A DNA stretch of 64,000 nt. Origin: Mytilisepta virgata (Eukaryota; Mollusca; Bivalvia; Mytilida; Mytilidae). The notes beneath the pieces are model-generated. The model was not told the DNA's origin and did no database searches. It saw nothing but the letters and a program-made list of their open reading frames with translations. This document shows, in pieces, positions 1 to 11,900 of this stretch. A program made the position numbers and the translations under genes. Where the stretch lies: assembly GCA_028015205.1 (NCBI GenBank), contig CM051517.1, positions 57,225,455 to 57,289,454 of the forward strand, written 5' to 3'. Position 1 is the first letter of the stretch, and every line of letters starts with the position of its first letter.

Positions 1-24
1 AACAATGCAAGCTAAAGACAGTGA

Positions 25-184
25 TCCCTATATATCGACACCTATACACAAATGAAACAAGAAGTCCGATTGTGGTCCCCTAAGTTCAAATGAAGTATGA
101 GACATCCCTATATATCGACACCTATACACAAATGAAACAAGAAGTCCGATTGTGGTCCTCTAAGTTCAAATGAAGTATGAGACA
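25..184. repeat. Two tandem copies of an 80-bp unit
   Basis: The unit beginning TCCCTATATATCGACACC at 25 repeats at 105 almost without change (one C/T difference seen). It lies in an intron of the large minus-strand gene. Confidence 0.85.
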
Positions 185-242
185 TCAAAATTATGGTATT
201 TAATTTTTCCTCCGTTTCCATTTTTTTACATCTAATCTCTAC

Positions 243-2906
243 CTTAGACTTGTTTTCATCAATACGTCTTCGTCTTTCTGTGATATTATCCTTATACCTC
301 TCTACTGAAGATGCCTAAAAACAAAAGGACATTATCTTGAAAGGTACTATTCTTCTTTTACATATAACAGACTTCCCATTTATGAACAAGAGATAACCAT
401 GGCAACATATTGTTAGAAAAGTCAGACCTCTTCCAAACATTCATATTTGATTTCCCACCACAAGGTCCAACCAATGTACTGCCCATATAATTTGTCCTGA
501 ACGTCCAGGCTATATCCTTATTTAACATTTTATCCTGCCCATTCCAGATATGAAGCATAAAAGCTAGAAGCAAATGTTTCGTCCTGAATATTCAAAGAGG
601 TCAAATTTTACCATATATCAGAGCTTTCCGAGTCTGTTCTAGATAAAAAAATTATTTACTACAACCCATAGCTTTTCAAGACTTTTCTAGACAAAATTTT
701 ATTTACTATATCCAATAGTTTTTCAAGTCTGTTATAGATAAAACTTTATTGTGAAATATTTTGGTGGAGAAAGAACAATTTTACATAACCAAGACTTTGA
801 TAATTTTTTATCCATCTGGAAGGAAGCCAGTGATTGATTTGAATCTGATATCAGAACTTTATATATATACTGTTGCATTTTATGACTTTTTATAAGAAAA
901 TATACATGTATATTGGACAGATACATGTATCATGGGGAAAATATCATATCTCCAAAGTGAACTGAGCAAAAATCGGCAGACACTATTAGAAATTTGTTTG
1001 AGAGATATATAGATTCTACAACGATAACTAGTTGATTATGAAATTTATCAACTTGAGTTAAATTTTCATGAAAATGAAAATTTAATTATCCAGAGTAGAA
1101 AATTTCATAATAAATATGTCAAGAGTATTAGAATATCTTTCTCTAAGTACAATGTAAAACTCCAAGAGGTCTTCAGATCGTTTTTTTTTTTAGGGAAATT
1201 TCACGAGTATTTAACCAACGTGTGGTGTGATCAGATTTATCAAATGGGTCCTGAGATCTAAAAATACGCACAGAATTAGAGAAATACATGTATAATACAA
1301 ATAGTGAATACAAAAAGATTTGTCCCCCAATGGGATACTGGATAATTTCTCTGTGTATCCATTATACTATGTTATAAAATAAAGTTGGTTTTATACAAAT
1401 TTTGGCATAATTTTACAAATACATGAACACTGCTAATCTTAAATAATGCATGTAATGTTTAATGAAAACCAGCATTTTTCAATGAATTGTCAAACAAATG
1501 ATTATCAATGAATCAATCAATATGTTCTTAGCCAAAAGGTTACAATATATAGAGATAAAGTAAAATCTAAACTTTTAAAAGTGCAATAATACTAACATAA
1601 TTTTCCATTCTTTCATCAAAACATTCTATTTCACTCTCTAAGTCCTCAAATCTTTTTAAAAGTCTTGGCAAACGTAGTTCATCATTCTCTAATCTTCTTG
1701 GGTCTTTACGCTTCTGAAATTAAAATTTCAACAAAAATGAAAGTACATACATACATGTAGAGTATGTGTCAGTGAAACATAAAAATTTCAATGAGAATCT
1801 GAAAAGTTCAATGACTGTTAAGTGACTAACAGTATGTCCCATCTTTTGACATGTAGAATATGTAAAAGAAGTTACAATTACAGTTTATTCTGGACATTCT
1901 CAAACTCAGACTCTGGAGAAATTCAGTAAACTAAACAATCATGTCTTTCATACAGTTTGAAAACTAGACAAAGGACGTAGGAGTTGGTACAGACTTATGG
2001 ACAATAGAACAAACTGATTTCTACATGTACATGTATATACACCAAAGTACATGCAGCTACATGTATATACACTTCCATAAACTTTGTACGATAGGCATAC
2101 AAAAAAAAATAATTCTGCATGTTCAAAATTATAACATGCTTTTTGTAAATGTCATAAGTTGTAATGAATCATAGTTGAAGATCTTTAAGGATGCTCACTG
2201 GTCATGTTTTGGTCTTTTTGTCAGATTTTCGGAATTCTCAGGTTTTATCCATTTCTTAAACATGAATTTTTTTGCCCATGAACCCCCACTTTTTCTTTTA
2301 TAATTCAATCATATATACCTTAAAATGGTATTTGACAAAACTTTATGAGACTGAAGTTGTCAATGCAAAGACAATGACAAATCCAGAGAAAACCCATTTC
2401 CTGCTAATTTTCAAGGCCTTATAGCTCTAAAATGAGCACATGAACCTATATTTTTTTCTTGCTTATTTATTTACTATTCATATGTTCTCTCAAAATAAAA
2501 CACCCATTTCAAATCCTATTTATTTCCTATTAGACAAGTGATCACCCTTAATATTAATATCATTGGACAGCCAGATCTCCATGTATTTTTCAGAACAATA
2601 ACAACCCATGAAAAGATAACTGAAGTGACTTTTATTCTTTCAAGAGAATTTTTGGAACAGCACTTATAACTTTTGTCAAGGATTTCAAGGACAGTGGGAA
2701 CCCTGTCTGCTTTATCAAATTTGTGTTATACATACTCATCTTGCATTTTACCTTGGAATTTGACTGAACTATTTGGACTGTCTGATGACTGGCTGATTCT
2801 GACAACCTTGGTCTCTTTGCACAAGTTGGTCCATCTATTCCTGATGACAGAGTTGAATCTGTCAGTCTCGCTTTCTTAGCAGGTGGAGGAACATCTTCAT
2901 CTTCAA
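243..2906 (-). CDS. Exons 18-20: NLS-like basic stretch and coiled coil, continuing off the left edge
   Basis: Exon 18 (2906-2752) joins exon 17 in phase 1. It encodes an acidic patch and the basic motif PPPAKKARL, then AKRPRL, which look like nuclear localisation signals. Exon 19 (1713-1597) is highly charged with heptad-like spacing (LKRFEDLESEIECFDERMEN). Its donor is GTTAGT, less standard than the others. Exon 20 (314-243) continues the coiled coil (ERYKDNITERRRRIDENKSK). The coding sequence ends in phase 0 at 243 and must continue beyond position 1. I see no bromodomain or acetyltransferase motif in the part visible here. Confidence 0.65.
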
Positions 2907-5900
2907 CTGGAGTAATATATCACTAACTTTATAATCTAAATATTCTTTTGAGAGTCAAGTTGTTTTTTACTTTTAAGGGATATAATATCTTAATGGTGAA
3001 TGAATGAATTACTGTTTAACGTCCAGTGACAATTCTATATGCATATCAGGATGAGAGCACGTTGATTTATTACGAAGATAAACCCTGCTTTGTACTAAGC
3101 TGATCTGCTGAGCTGGATTTTTAATGTGCTAGTTCACGAGGTAACAGTCTGCAAGAAGACATACCACTTCACATGGAAACATTATACTGACTCCGAGCCA
3201 ACTAGTCCTTTGCTCTTGCTCCTTGATGCTGTGTTCTTGGTGAAGAAGCAGCAAATACAAATTTTAATGTCTTTGGTTTGACCAAGCTGGGGAACGAGCC
3301 CATGACCTACTGCACTCGAGCACATTATCAAAAGACCACAATATACATAAAAACGTTGTCATTAGATCAGATACATACATGTAACACCATAAGAATACAC
3401 ACTTTTAAGTGATCTCTAAACACAGTGATATGCGGCTACACGGGGGTATTCTCATTATGAACAAACCATGTCAGATGAGGTCAGACTAAAAAATTTCCAT
3501 GTAAATGACATGTATCAATTTATGCATCCGCATACTACGGAAAATCTGAATTATGCTCCTATCAAAGTCTGTTGAAACATGGCTTAAAAACTTCCATGGA
3601 AATTACATATCAATTCATGCAGCTTAACATCATATACCAGATTTTATCATCTAAACATTGTTTAGTAAAGACATCATGAAAAACATAAGTTTACTCCCTC
3701 AATCATGTTACCCAGGGGAGATAACACAATTATAGCCTCACTTTATTCCTTAAGACCAAAGGAAGAAAATTAGCATTATCTCCATTGGATAACTAAATTA
3801 CAAGTATACTATACATGTATATGGTGTTAAGCTATTGAAGACCACCATTATTTGTTTATAATTTTAATTTGAAACAAGCAATTGGTTAAGAAAGTTAGAA
3901 TATACTGTGTACTGCAATACCACAATTTTTGAACATACATGTATTATATATGTACATGTATAAACTACTTTGATCAGTTTATAGGAAACCATAAACCTCT
4001 GCCCCAACATAGGCTATATCATATAAATTATTGAACCGAAAACTATCCATAATATACCCTATAATTGCAGTCCTATTATCCTACTAGAATTATCTGTATA
4101 ACTTACCTTCAACAATACTTGTGTCAGTTCTTTTCTCCTGAATTTCTCTATGTACTTTGTACAATTTATCAACCACACAGTCTAAATACTCTTTCTATAA
4201 TGGTTAAAAAAGTCAAACAGTAACAAATAACTAACAGAAACTAATTTTTGTTCTTTCTTACGTCAAAGTAGAGCTGCTAATGAAATGACTTGCTCTGACA
4301 AATTCTGCATCAATTATATTGCTTTGTATTTGAATGAAATTTTACAGAAATTTGTAGAAGTTGTACTTTTAAGGTCAATTCCATATGATAAATCAAATAC
4401 ATGTAACTGATAAAGTCCAATTACCTCCCATTCAAGACTAAGGGAATTATTTACATTCATGCATATCTCTGTTCTACCTTTGGGACAGGGGAGCTAAAAA
4501 TGCCTATAAAAACAATGTTACCTTGCTAGAAGCTTTATCAAACAGATGTTGTTCTAGCCTACTGAAGTAGGCCACAGCATTAATCAACTTCATGTTCACA
4601 CCACCTGCCTCTAGAGCTCCTGGCATGATTGTTTCAACACTGAAAAAGAAGGTGTTTATAACTATTTGATAGCTGCATGTACTATGGTGAAGAATGGTTT
4701 TTAGTATTTAATGGCAATCCGTTGTTTTTTAGGCATAAGAAAGTCCGTTTTTTATAAAAAATACAGGTCAGAGTGAGGCATACAGTCAGATTTACTGAAA
4801 TGAAACATGGCAATGGCGACAGGAGAGGAATGTACTCCACTCTACTGTCAGTGTTTTCACTAAGGTGCAACATTTTTCAAATTCATGCGCCCCTGAGGCG
4901 TGTGTAGATTTCACCTGCTGATACTGAAAACTGTAATTTTACTGAATAACTTTCCCCTGGCCATGAAAATCTAAGGGAAAGACGAAAGAAACACCGACAC
5001 CATAAGGTGGAAAATGAGAGGAATAAAAATTCTGGCAGTCTTCATCAGCCATAGTTTTTACCAACAAATCTTTCATATTTAAATAGATTTAATGCACTTT
5101 CACTTTTCAATGAAAGAACAATGGAAATCTTGTCAACATTGATTACATATGTCAATAAAATAAAAAAAACCAAAACAACATTGATAATAATTTGTTTTAC
5201 ATATCAAGTGCTAAGTTGTCCAATTCTTTGGTAATATCTGTAACAGAAATTTTCTACACCAAATGTTAAAATTTGATTGATTTTAAACCAGTCAGTATTC
5301 TGAGGCAACACAAGATGTTAGTTAAAACTTTATTTAAAGTGCAATAGACTTATATCAATATACTGAACATTAAAATCAAACAGGAATCAACAATCTAATC
5401 CAGCAAATTCCAGAAAACTTTCAGGCATGTATGGAAGGTTTTAACAAAATTCTTGGATGCATTACTCCATTTGACATAATATTGATACTATGGAATATCA
5501 GAAACAGTACATGTATACCAATTATATGGGCTTGATTTATGGAACAGCAGAACAGAAACAGTACATGTATACCAATTATATGGGCTTGATTTATGGAACA
5601 GCAGAACAGAAACAGTACATGTATACCAATTATATGGGCTTGATTTATGGAACAGTAGAACAGAAACAGTACATGTAAACCAATTATATGGGCTTGATTT
5701 ATGGAACAGCAGAACAGAAACAGTACATGTATACCAATTATATGGGCTTGATTTATGGAACAGCAGAACAGAAACAGTACATGTATACCAATTATATGGG
5801 CTTGATTTATGGAACAGTAGAACAGAAACAGTACATGTAAACCAATTATATGGGCTTGATTTATGGAACAGCAGAACAGAAACAGTACATGTATACCAAT

Positions 5901-8900
5901 TATATGGGCTTGATTTATGGAACAGCAGAACAGAAACAGTACATGTAAACCAATTATATGGGCTTGATTTATGGAACAGTAGAACAGAAACAGTATATGT
6001 ATACCAATTATATGGGCTTGATTTATGGAACAGCAGAACAGAAACAGTACATGTAAACCAATTATATGGGCTTGATTTATGGAACAGCAGAACAGAAACA
6101 GTACATGTATACCAATTATATGGGCTTGATTTATGAACAAGAGGCTCACCAGAGCCTGTATCGCTCACCTGGAGTCTGTTTTCATTGGACAATTAATCAA
6201 CTATTTGACCAAGTTTGTTGCAATTGGTTCAATTGTTCAGGGAAAATTTGTGGAAGATTTATTTTTCATAAGGTTTAATGTTAAAATATGTTCCCTGGTG
6301 GTGGTAGTCCTGGCAGGAAGTTGACAAAATTGACCAGGAATAAGGGTGAACCTTAAATAAATGTAACAGAACCCGACCTCAAATTACACAAACCAATAAC
6401 TCCTAAATAGAATTTGGGATTCCCTTCAAAATTTCAGGGTAGGTAGATCTCAACATGGCAAACATTTTTCAATTATATTTCACTTCTATCTCAAATAGTT
6501 TTGGAGATATTCAAAAATGTTAAAATTTTGAAAATTTGACAAAAAAAGGGCAATAACTCCTAAATGGGTTTTGGGATTTCCTTTAAAATTTCAGGGTATG
6601 TAGATCTCAACATGGCAAACATTTTTCAAATTTACATTTCACTTCTATCTCAAATAGTTTTGGAGATAAATGACGAAAAATGTTAAATTATGAAAATTTG
6701 ACGAAAAAAGGGCAATAACTCCTAAATGGGTTTTACGATTTCCTTTAAAATTTCAGGTTAGGTAGATCTTGTCATGCTGATCAATTTTACCCCATGTCAG
6801 ATTTTTGATATCTGTAACGGTTTTTAAGTTAAAAGCCCAAAACAACACATGCACCCCTATATTCTATTTTTAACTACGACGGCCATGTTTTACGTCAGAT
6901 CAAAATAAATTGAGGGTCGTTTGTAGAGGACATGTCATAGATCATTCCTATTAAGTTTCAAACCAATCGGCCCAGCAGTTTCAGAGAAGAAGATTTTTTA
7001 ATAAAAAAATTTTGAAAATTTGACAAAAAAAGGGCAACAACTCCTAAATGGGTTTTGGGATTTCCTTTAAAATTTCAGGGTAGGTAGATCTCAACATGGC
7101 AAACATTTTTCAAATTTACATTTCACTTCTATCTCAAATAGTTTTGGAGATAAATGACGAAAAATGTTAAAATTTTGAAAATTTGACAAAAAAAGGGCAA
7201 TAACTCCTAAATGGGTTTTGGAATTTCCTTCAAAATTTCAGGGCAGGTAGATCTTGTCATGCTGATCAATTTTACCCCTGTCAGATTTTCGATATCTGTA
7301 ATGGTTTTTGAGTTATTAGCAAAAAACAGCAATTTACCCCTATGTTCTATTTTTAGTAACAGTGGCCATGTTTTTCGACGAATCAAAAATCCCCACATCA
7401 GTTCTATGCAGGGTACCCCAAGGAACATTCATACCAAGTTTGGTTCTAATTAGTCAAGTAGTTTCAGAGGAGAAGATTTTTGAAATAATAACATAAAAAA
7501 AAGCCAAAAATGTCAAAAAAAGGGCAATAACTCTAACATCAGTTGACAGATTTTCACGAAAATCAGCATACAGGTAGCTCTCATCATGCTGAACACTTTC
7601 AACCTGCCAGAATTTGCCATAACCTAATGATTTTTGAGATATTTGCAAAAAACTGTTGTCTGACCCCTATGTTCTATTTTTAGTAACAGCGGCCATGTTT
7701 TTCGACGGATCAAAAATCCCCACATCAGTTCTATGCAGGATACCCCAAAGAACATTCATACCAAGTATGGTTCCAATTGGTCAAGTAGTTTCAGAGGAGA
7801 AGAGTTTTGAAAAATTGTTAACGACGACGACGGACGCCAAGTGATGGGAATAGCTCACATGGCCTTCGGCCAGGTGAGCTAAAAAGTAGAACAGAAACAG
7901 TACATGTATACCAATTATATGGGCTTGATTTATGGAACAGCAGAACAGAAACAGTACATGTATACCAATTATATGGGCTTGATTTATGGAACAGTAGAAC
8001 AGAAACAGTACATGTAAACCAATTATATGGGCTTGATTTATGGAACAGCAGAACAGAAACAGTACATGTATACCAATTATATGGGCTTGATTTATGGAAC
8101 AGCAGAACAGAAACAGTACATGTATATCAATTATATGGGCTTGATTTATGGAACAGTAGAACAGAAAAAGTACATGTAAACCAATTATATGGGCTTGATT
8201 TATGGAACAGCAGAACAGAAACAGTACATGTATACCAATTATATGGGCTTGATTTATGGAACAGCAGAACAGAAACAGTACATGTATACCAATTATATGG
8301 GCTTGATTTATGGAACAGAAGAACAGAAACAGTACATGTAAACCAATTATATGGGCTTGATTTATGGAATAGCAGAACAGAAACAGTACATGTATACCAA
8401 TTATATGGGCTTGATTTATGAAAAAGTAGAACAGAAAAAGTTTATTCTGATCATAACCGTGCATATACATGTACAATGTCATCTTACTAAAAGTTTTTTG
8501 AAAATTTCATACGAATTTTGAATAGTTTGTGCAATTTCATAGTGTTTAAAATACTGAGAAAATTTGACCAGCAATATTTAATACATTTTAATTTTGTAAC
8601 AATACAACAAAATGGTGGCCTGATGACATCTGCTAGTTCAAAATCCACTTGTAATGTCTTTCTTATTATACCTACATGTATATAACATGATGTAAAACCA
8701 AAACCACAAAATACCTCCAACAAAAAAAAGTACCTGCTTGCCTGGTCTTCCACAAGATTCTCACCTTCAATGTTTTGAATTGTGGCCTTAAATCCAATTT
8801 TTATAGATCATATTTTGAAATTTTTAGCCACACATCAAGTCACTTTTGGCAATGACAAAAAATGTTATTGCATCATGTTATTTGTTCTTGGTAACACATT

Positions 8901-11900
8901 AGACATACAGTATAAATACATACATCTGAAAGAATTTACTTGATCTCAAGCAAATAAAATTTTAATTTGCAAATTCAATAAGATTTGACAAATTAACATA
9001 AACATGTAGATGTGAAATTTATGTGTCATATACAGCATAGTATAAATTTACTATATCTAATATTAGTATCTTTGGATTGTTATTTTGAAACTCCTGGGAC
9101 GATGCCTCTGCATGGTGGACCCTAGGTTCCCGAGAGTATTCGCCAACCCAGACGTCAGACTTGTCCGACATGATTATTCATTGATTTGTTATAGAAATTA
9201 CCAGTATTTAGCAAAATTCAAAAATAATAGAATTACTAAGGGTTCATTCCTTGTATTGCACGTAGTAGATCTCCTTAGCTGAAATTTGGCTTCCTATTTC
9301 GGTATTTTTGGTTATGAGTACTTCTTGTTTTAAAATAAGTTTGGTTTTTGGTCTTTCGGTTTTAATACTGCTGATGAGAGGTAACTCCTTGAAATGCGTC
9401 GTATACAGCAAAGTATAAATTTACTGTATCTAATATTAGTATCTTTGGATTGTTATTTTATAGTGGAAGTTAAATTCGACTGCACTTACAACTTGTTAAC
9501 AAGCCTATTTCTTTCTTCTAATGACACTTTTCCTTTCCACTTGTCTTTCTTTCCAAGTCTTTGTCCATTAGTGAATGACATATTGGCACTATCTTCTATA
9601 AAATTTAAGAACAAAAAAACAACTTAGTCTAAATTCCCAAAATACAATTAGCGTGATTTCATTACTATATGTGGTGGGTCTAGTGGAAAATAAAATTCCA
9701 GTGGGGATGTGGAAAGATTTCAGTTCTCTTTGGCTTAAATCTGAAACTCCCCTAGTGGTCAGTATATCCTTGTCCATAATCCTCTTGTTGGCAGTCAAGT
9801 TATACTAGATTTACAATGAGCAAAGATAATGCTATAGTCAAGGTATTACAACATAAACCATCAGTGTGTTTCCACCCCCCACCCCCCCCCCCCCCCCCCC
9901 CACCCCCGGTTCGGACCCTTCCTGTAGATGTGGAGCTAAAAGAGAAGACTCCTTCCATTTCTTCTTCGAATGTCCATTGTATAATGACTTACGCAACTCT
10001 TTATTTGATGGATTGGTCTGGTTACCCGATTGCCTAAAGCTTGATTTAAAATTATTAACAGCCGGAAATAGTTTACTTACAAATGAACAAAACGAGAATA
10101 TATTTAAAAAGACTTTTGACAATATAAAAAAATCAAACAGATTCCTGATAACTTAAAAATGAACAAACCCCGAGAGAATCCACACACACACACTTGCATT
10201 ACCATTATGTCTCAATACTTCCTTTCTATCAATTTATCTCTTGCTTCTTTCTTCTCTTATGTATCTTTATATTTTGATTCATTTTCTTCTAGTATGTATA
10301 AAGGCTTAAATTAATATTTATTATGTTTTGTACATGCTCTAAAATTGTAATGATATAAATCGTATATAGGGAGAAGACGATCTAAGTTTGTTTAACTTGT
10401 GTCTGATCCCTTTTACTTTATTGGAGTAAATAAAATATGTTTAAACTAAACTAAACCCCCCCACTAAAAAAAAAAATGTTTATGTTGGTAATTTTGCTGG
10501 AATCAAGTGAACCTTAACATACCTTCAAACTTTGTATATAAAAGGGCACCTTTTAATAAAAGGCACTTTGTACATGTATAAATTTCTTTGGACCAATGTC
10601 TGATTGTATGTAAATTACAAAAGGAGAGAGTTACCCTCATAATCATAGCTGTTTACATATGTGTGCATCTTCTTAAAAACATTATCATATTTCATCAGAA
10701 ATTCTCTTATGCTCTTCTTGTCTGAAATTAAACCAATAAATTGTAAAATAAATTTTGTTTCACATCTGATTTTGATGACAAATCTGTTCTATCAACTCAC
10801 TAAATGGACCTGCATGTTCCACAATTCAACTTTATTTTAATAGGTCTGAAAGGTTAAACTTTTTTCAGACAACTGTTTTTTTTTTCTCTTTTTTCTCAAA
10901 AACCTAAAGTAATCACTAAACTATGATTTTACTTCAGTTACATGAACATACATGTAGTCGTCCTGCTTTAAACAAATACTTGAGTGAAACAAATAAAATA
11001 AGTTCTTGCAAACTTCTTTTCTGATGATGCAAAGTCAAAATCTCTGATAAATGAGAGAAAGAATGCCAAGTTTTTATCTTTTAATGTTTGTTTAGGTTTA
11101 TAACAAGTCATACATGTGACAGACTGTCAAAGGCTGATCAGCGTCTCAAAACTGAGGTATTTTTATTGACCTATTTTTATGTTGTATTTAAGTTTTCCTA
11201 GCCTTTTACTGGAGTATATTTTTTTCTGTTACTAAGTGTTGCTCTTTGACTTTTTAACTCAATAAAACTTGAATCTGTTAAAAAAGGATTTTCGATTTAT
11301 CACAGACACAAAAATTGATCACGATGCTACAATGTTAGATTTTGGGGGAAAATCGATACTTTTGGTCAATGAAATTGCTAGTCCTACATATTTCTAAAAT
11401 CAATTTGATTTTCTGTAAAACTGAACGATTTTCAGATTTTTTTCATGTCCATTCCAGAAACCAAACTGAAACATGTTTGTTTTGTAAACTTCCTGTTGTA
11501 ATTTCTTGATGTTTGCAGTTTGAGTTCGAAAGTTTTCTGGCATAATAAATAAAAAAAATTGTAATAAAATACTATTATAACATTTATTTTATCATACAAA
11601 CATTGTGTTTGGAACTTCCTCTGCATCTAAAAAGGTAAATTTTTCAAAATATTTGACGAAAATGCGTCTTCTGAAAAATTTTTGGACAGTTTTTGATAAC
11701 AGGATTTTTAAATATCCAATGGGAAGACTGGAGGAGACCTCTAATATCACGATTTTTGTACTCCTGTCAGGGGAATCACATGTATGATAAGCAAACCAGT
11801 ATAATGAAATATACTTACCAACAAAGTTTATGCCTTTGGACTGTAGAAAAGGAGAAGAGCAGAGACGACAATTTTTAATTCTGCATGTTCCAGAAGGTGA

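Noticed and set aside
5421..6192. Long ORFs of 18-residue repeats on both strands across the minisatellite
   Set aside because: The period is 54 bp (divisible by 3), so frames stay open by default. They are open on both strands and have no independent start or context.
6136..7884. CRISPR array
   Set aside because: Tandem units are contiguous and long with no spacer structure, and the DNA is eukaryotic.
7781..8482. 233-residue hydrophobic repeat ORF
   Set aside because: Same minisatellite artefact in array 2.
9816..10037. Proline-rich protein
   Set aside because: It is a translation of the C homopolymer and the LINE sequence in the wrong frame.
11432..11626. 64-residue minus-strand ORF after the Cys-rich exon
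   Set aside because: Low-complexity AT-rich reading. The gene splices out at 11819 with a good donor.
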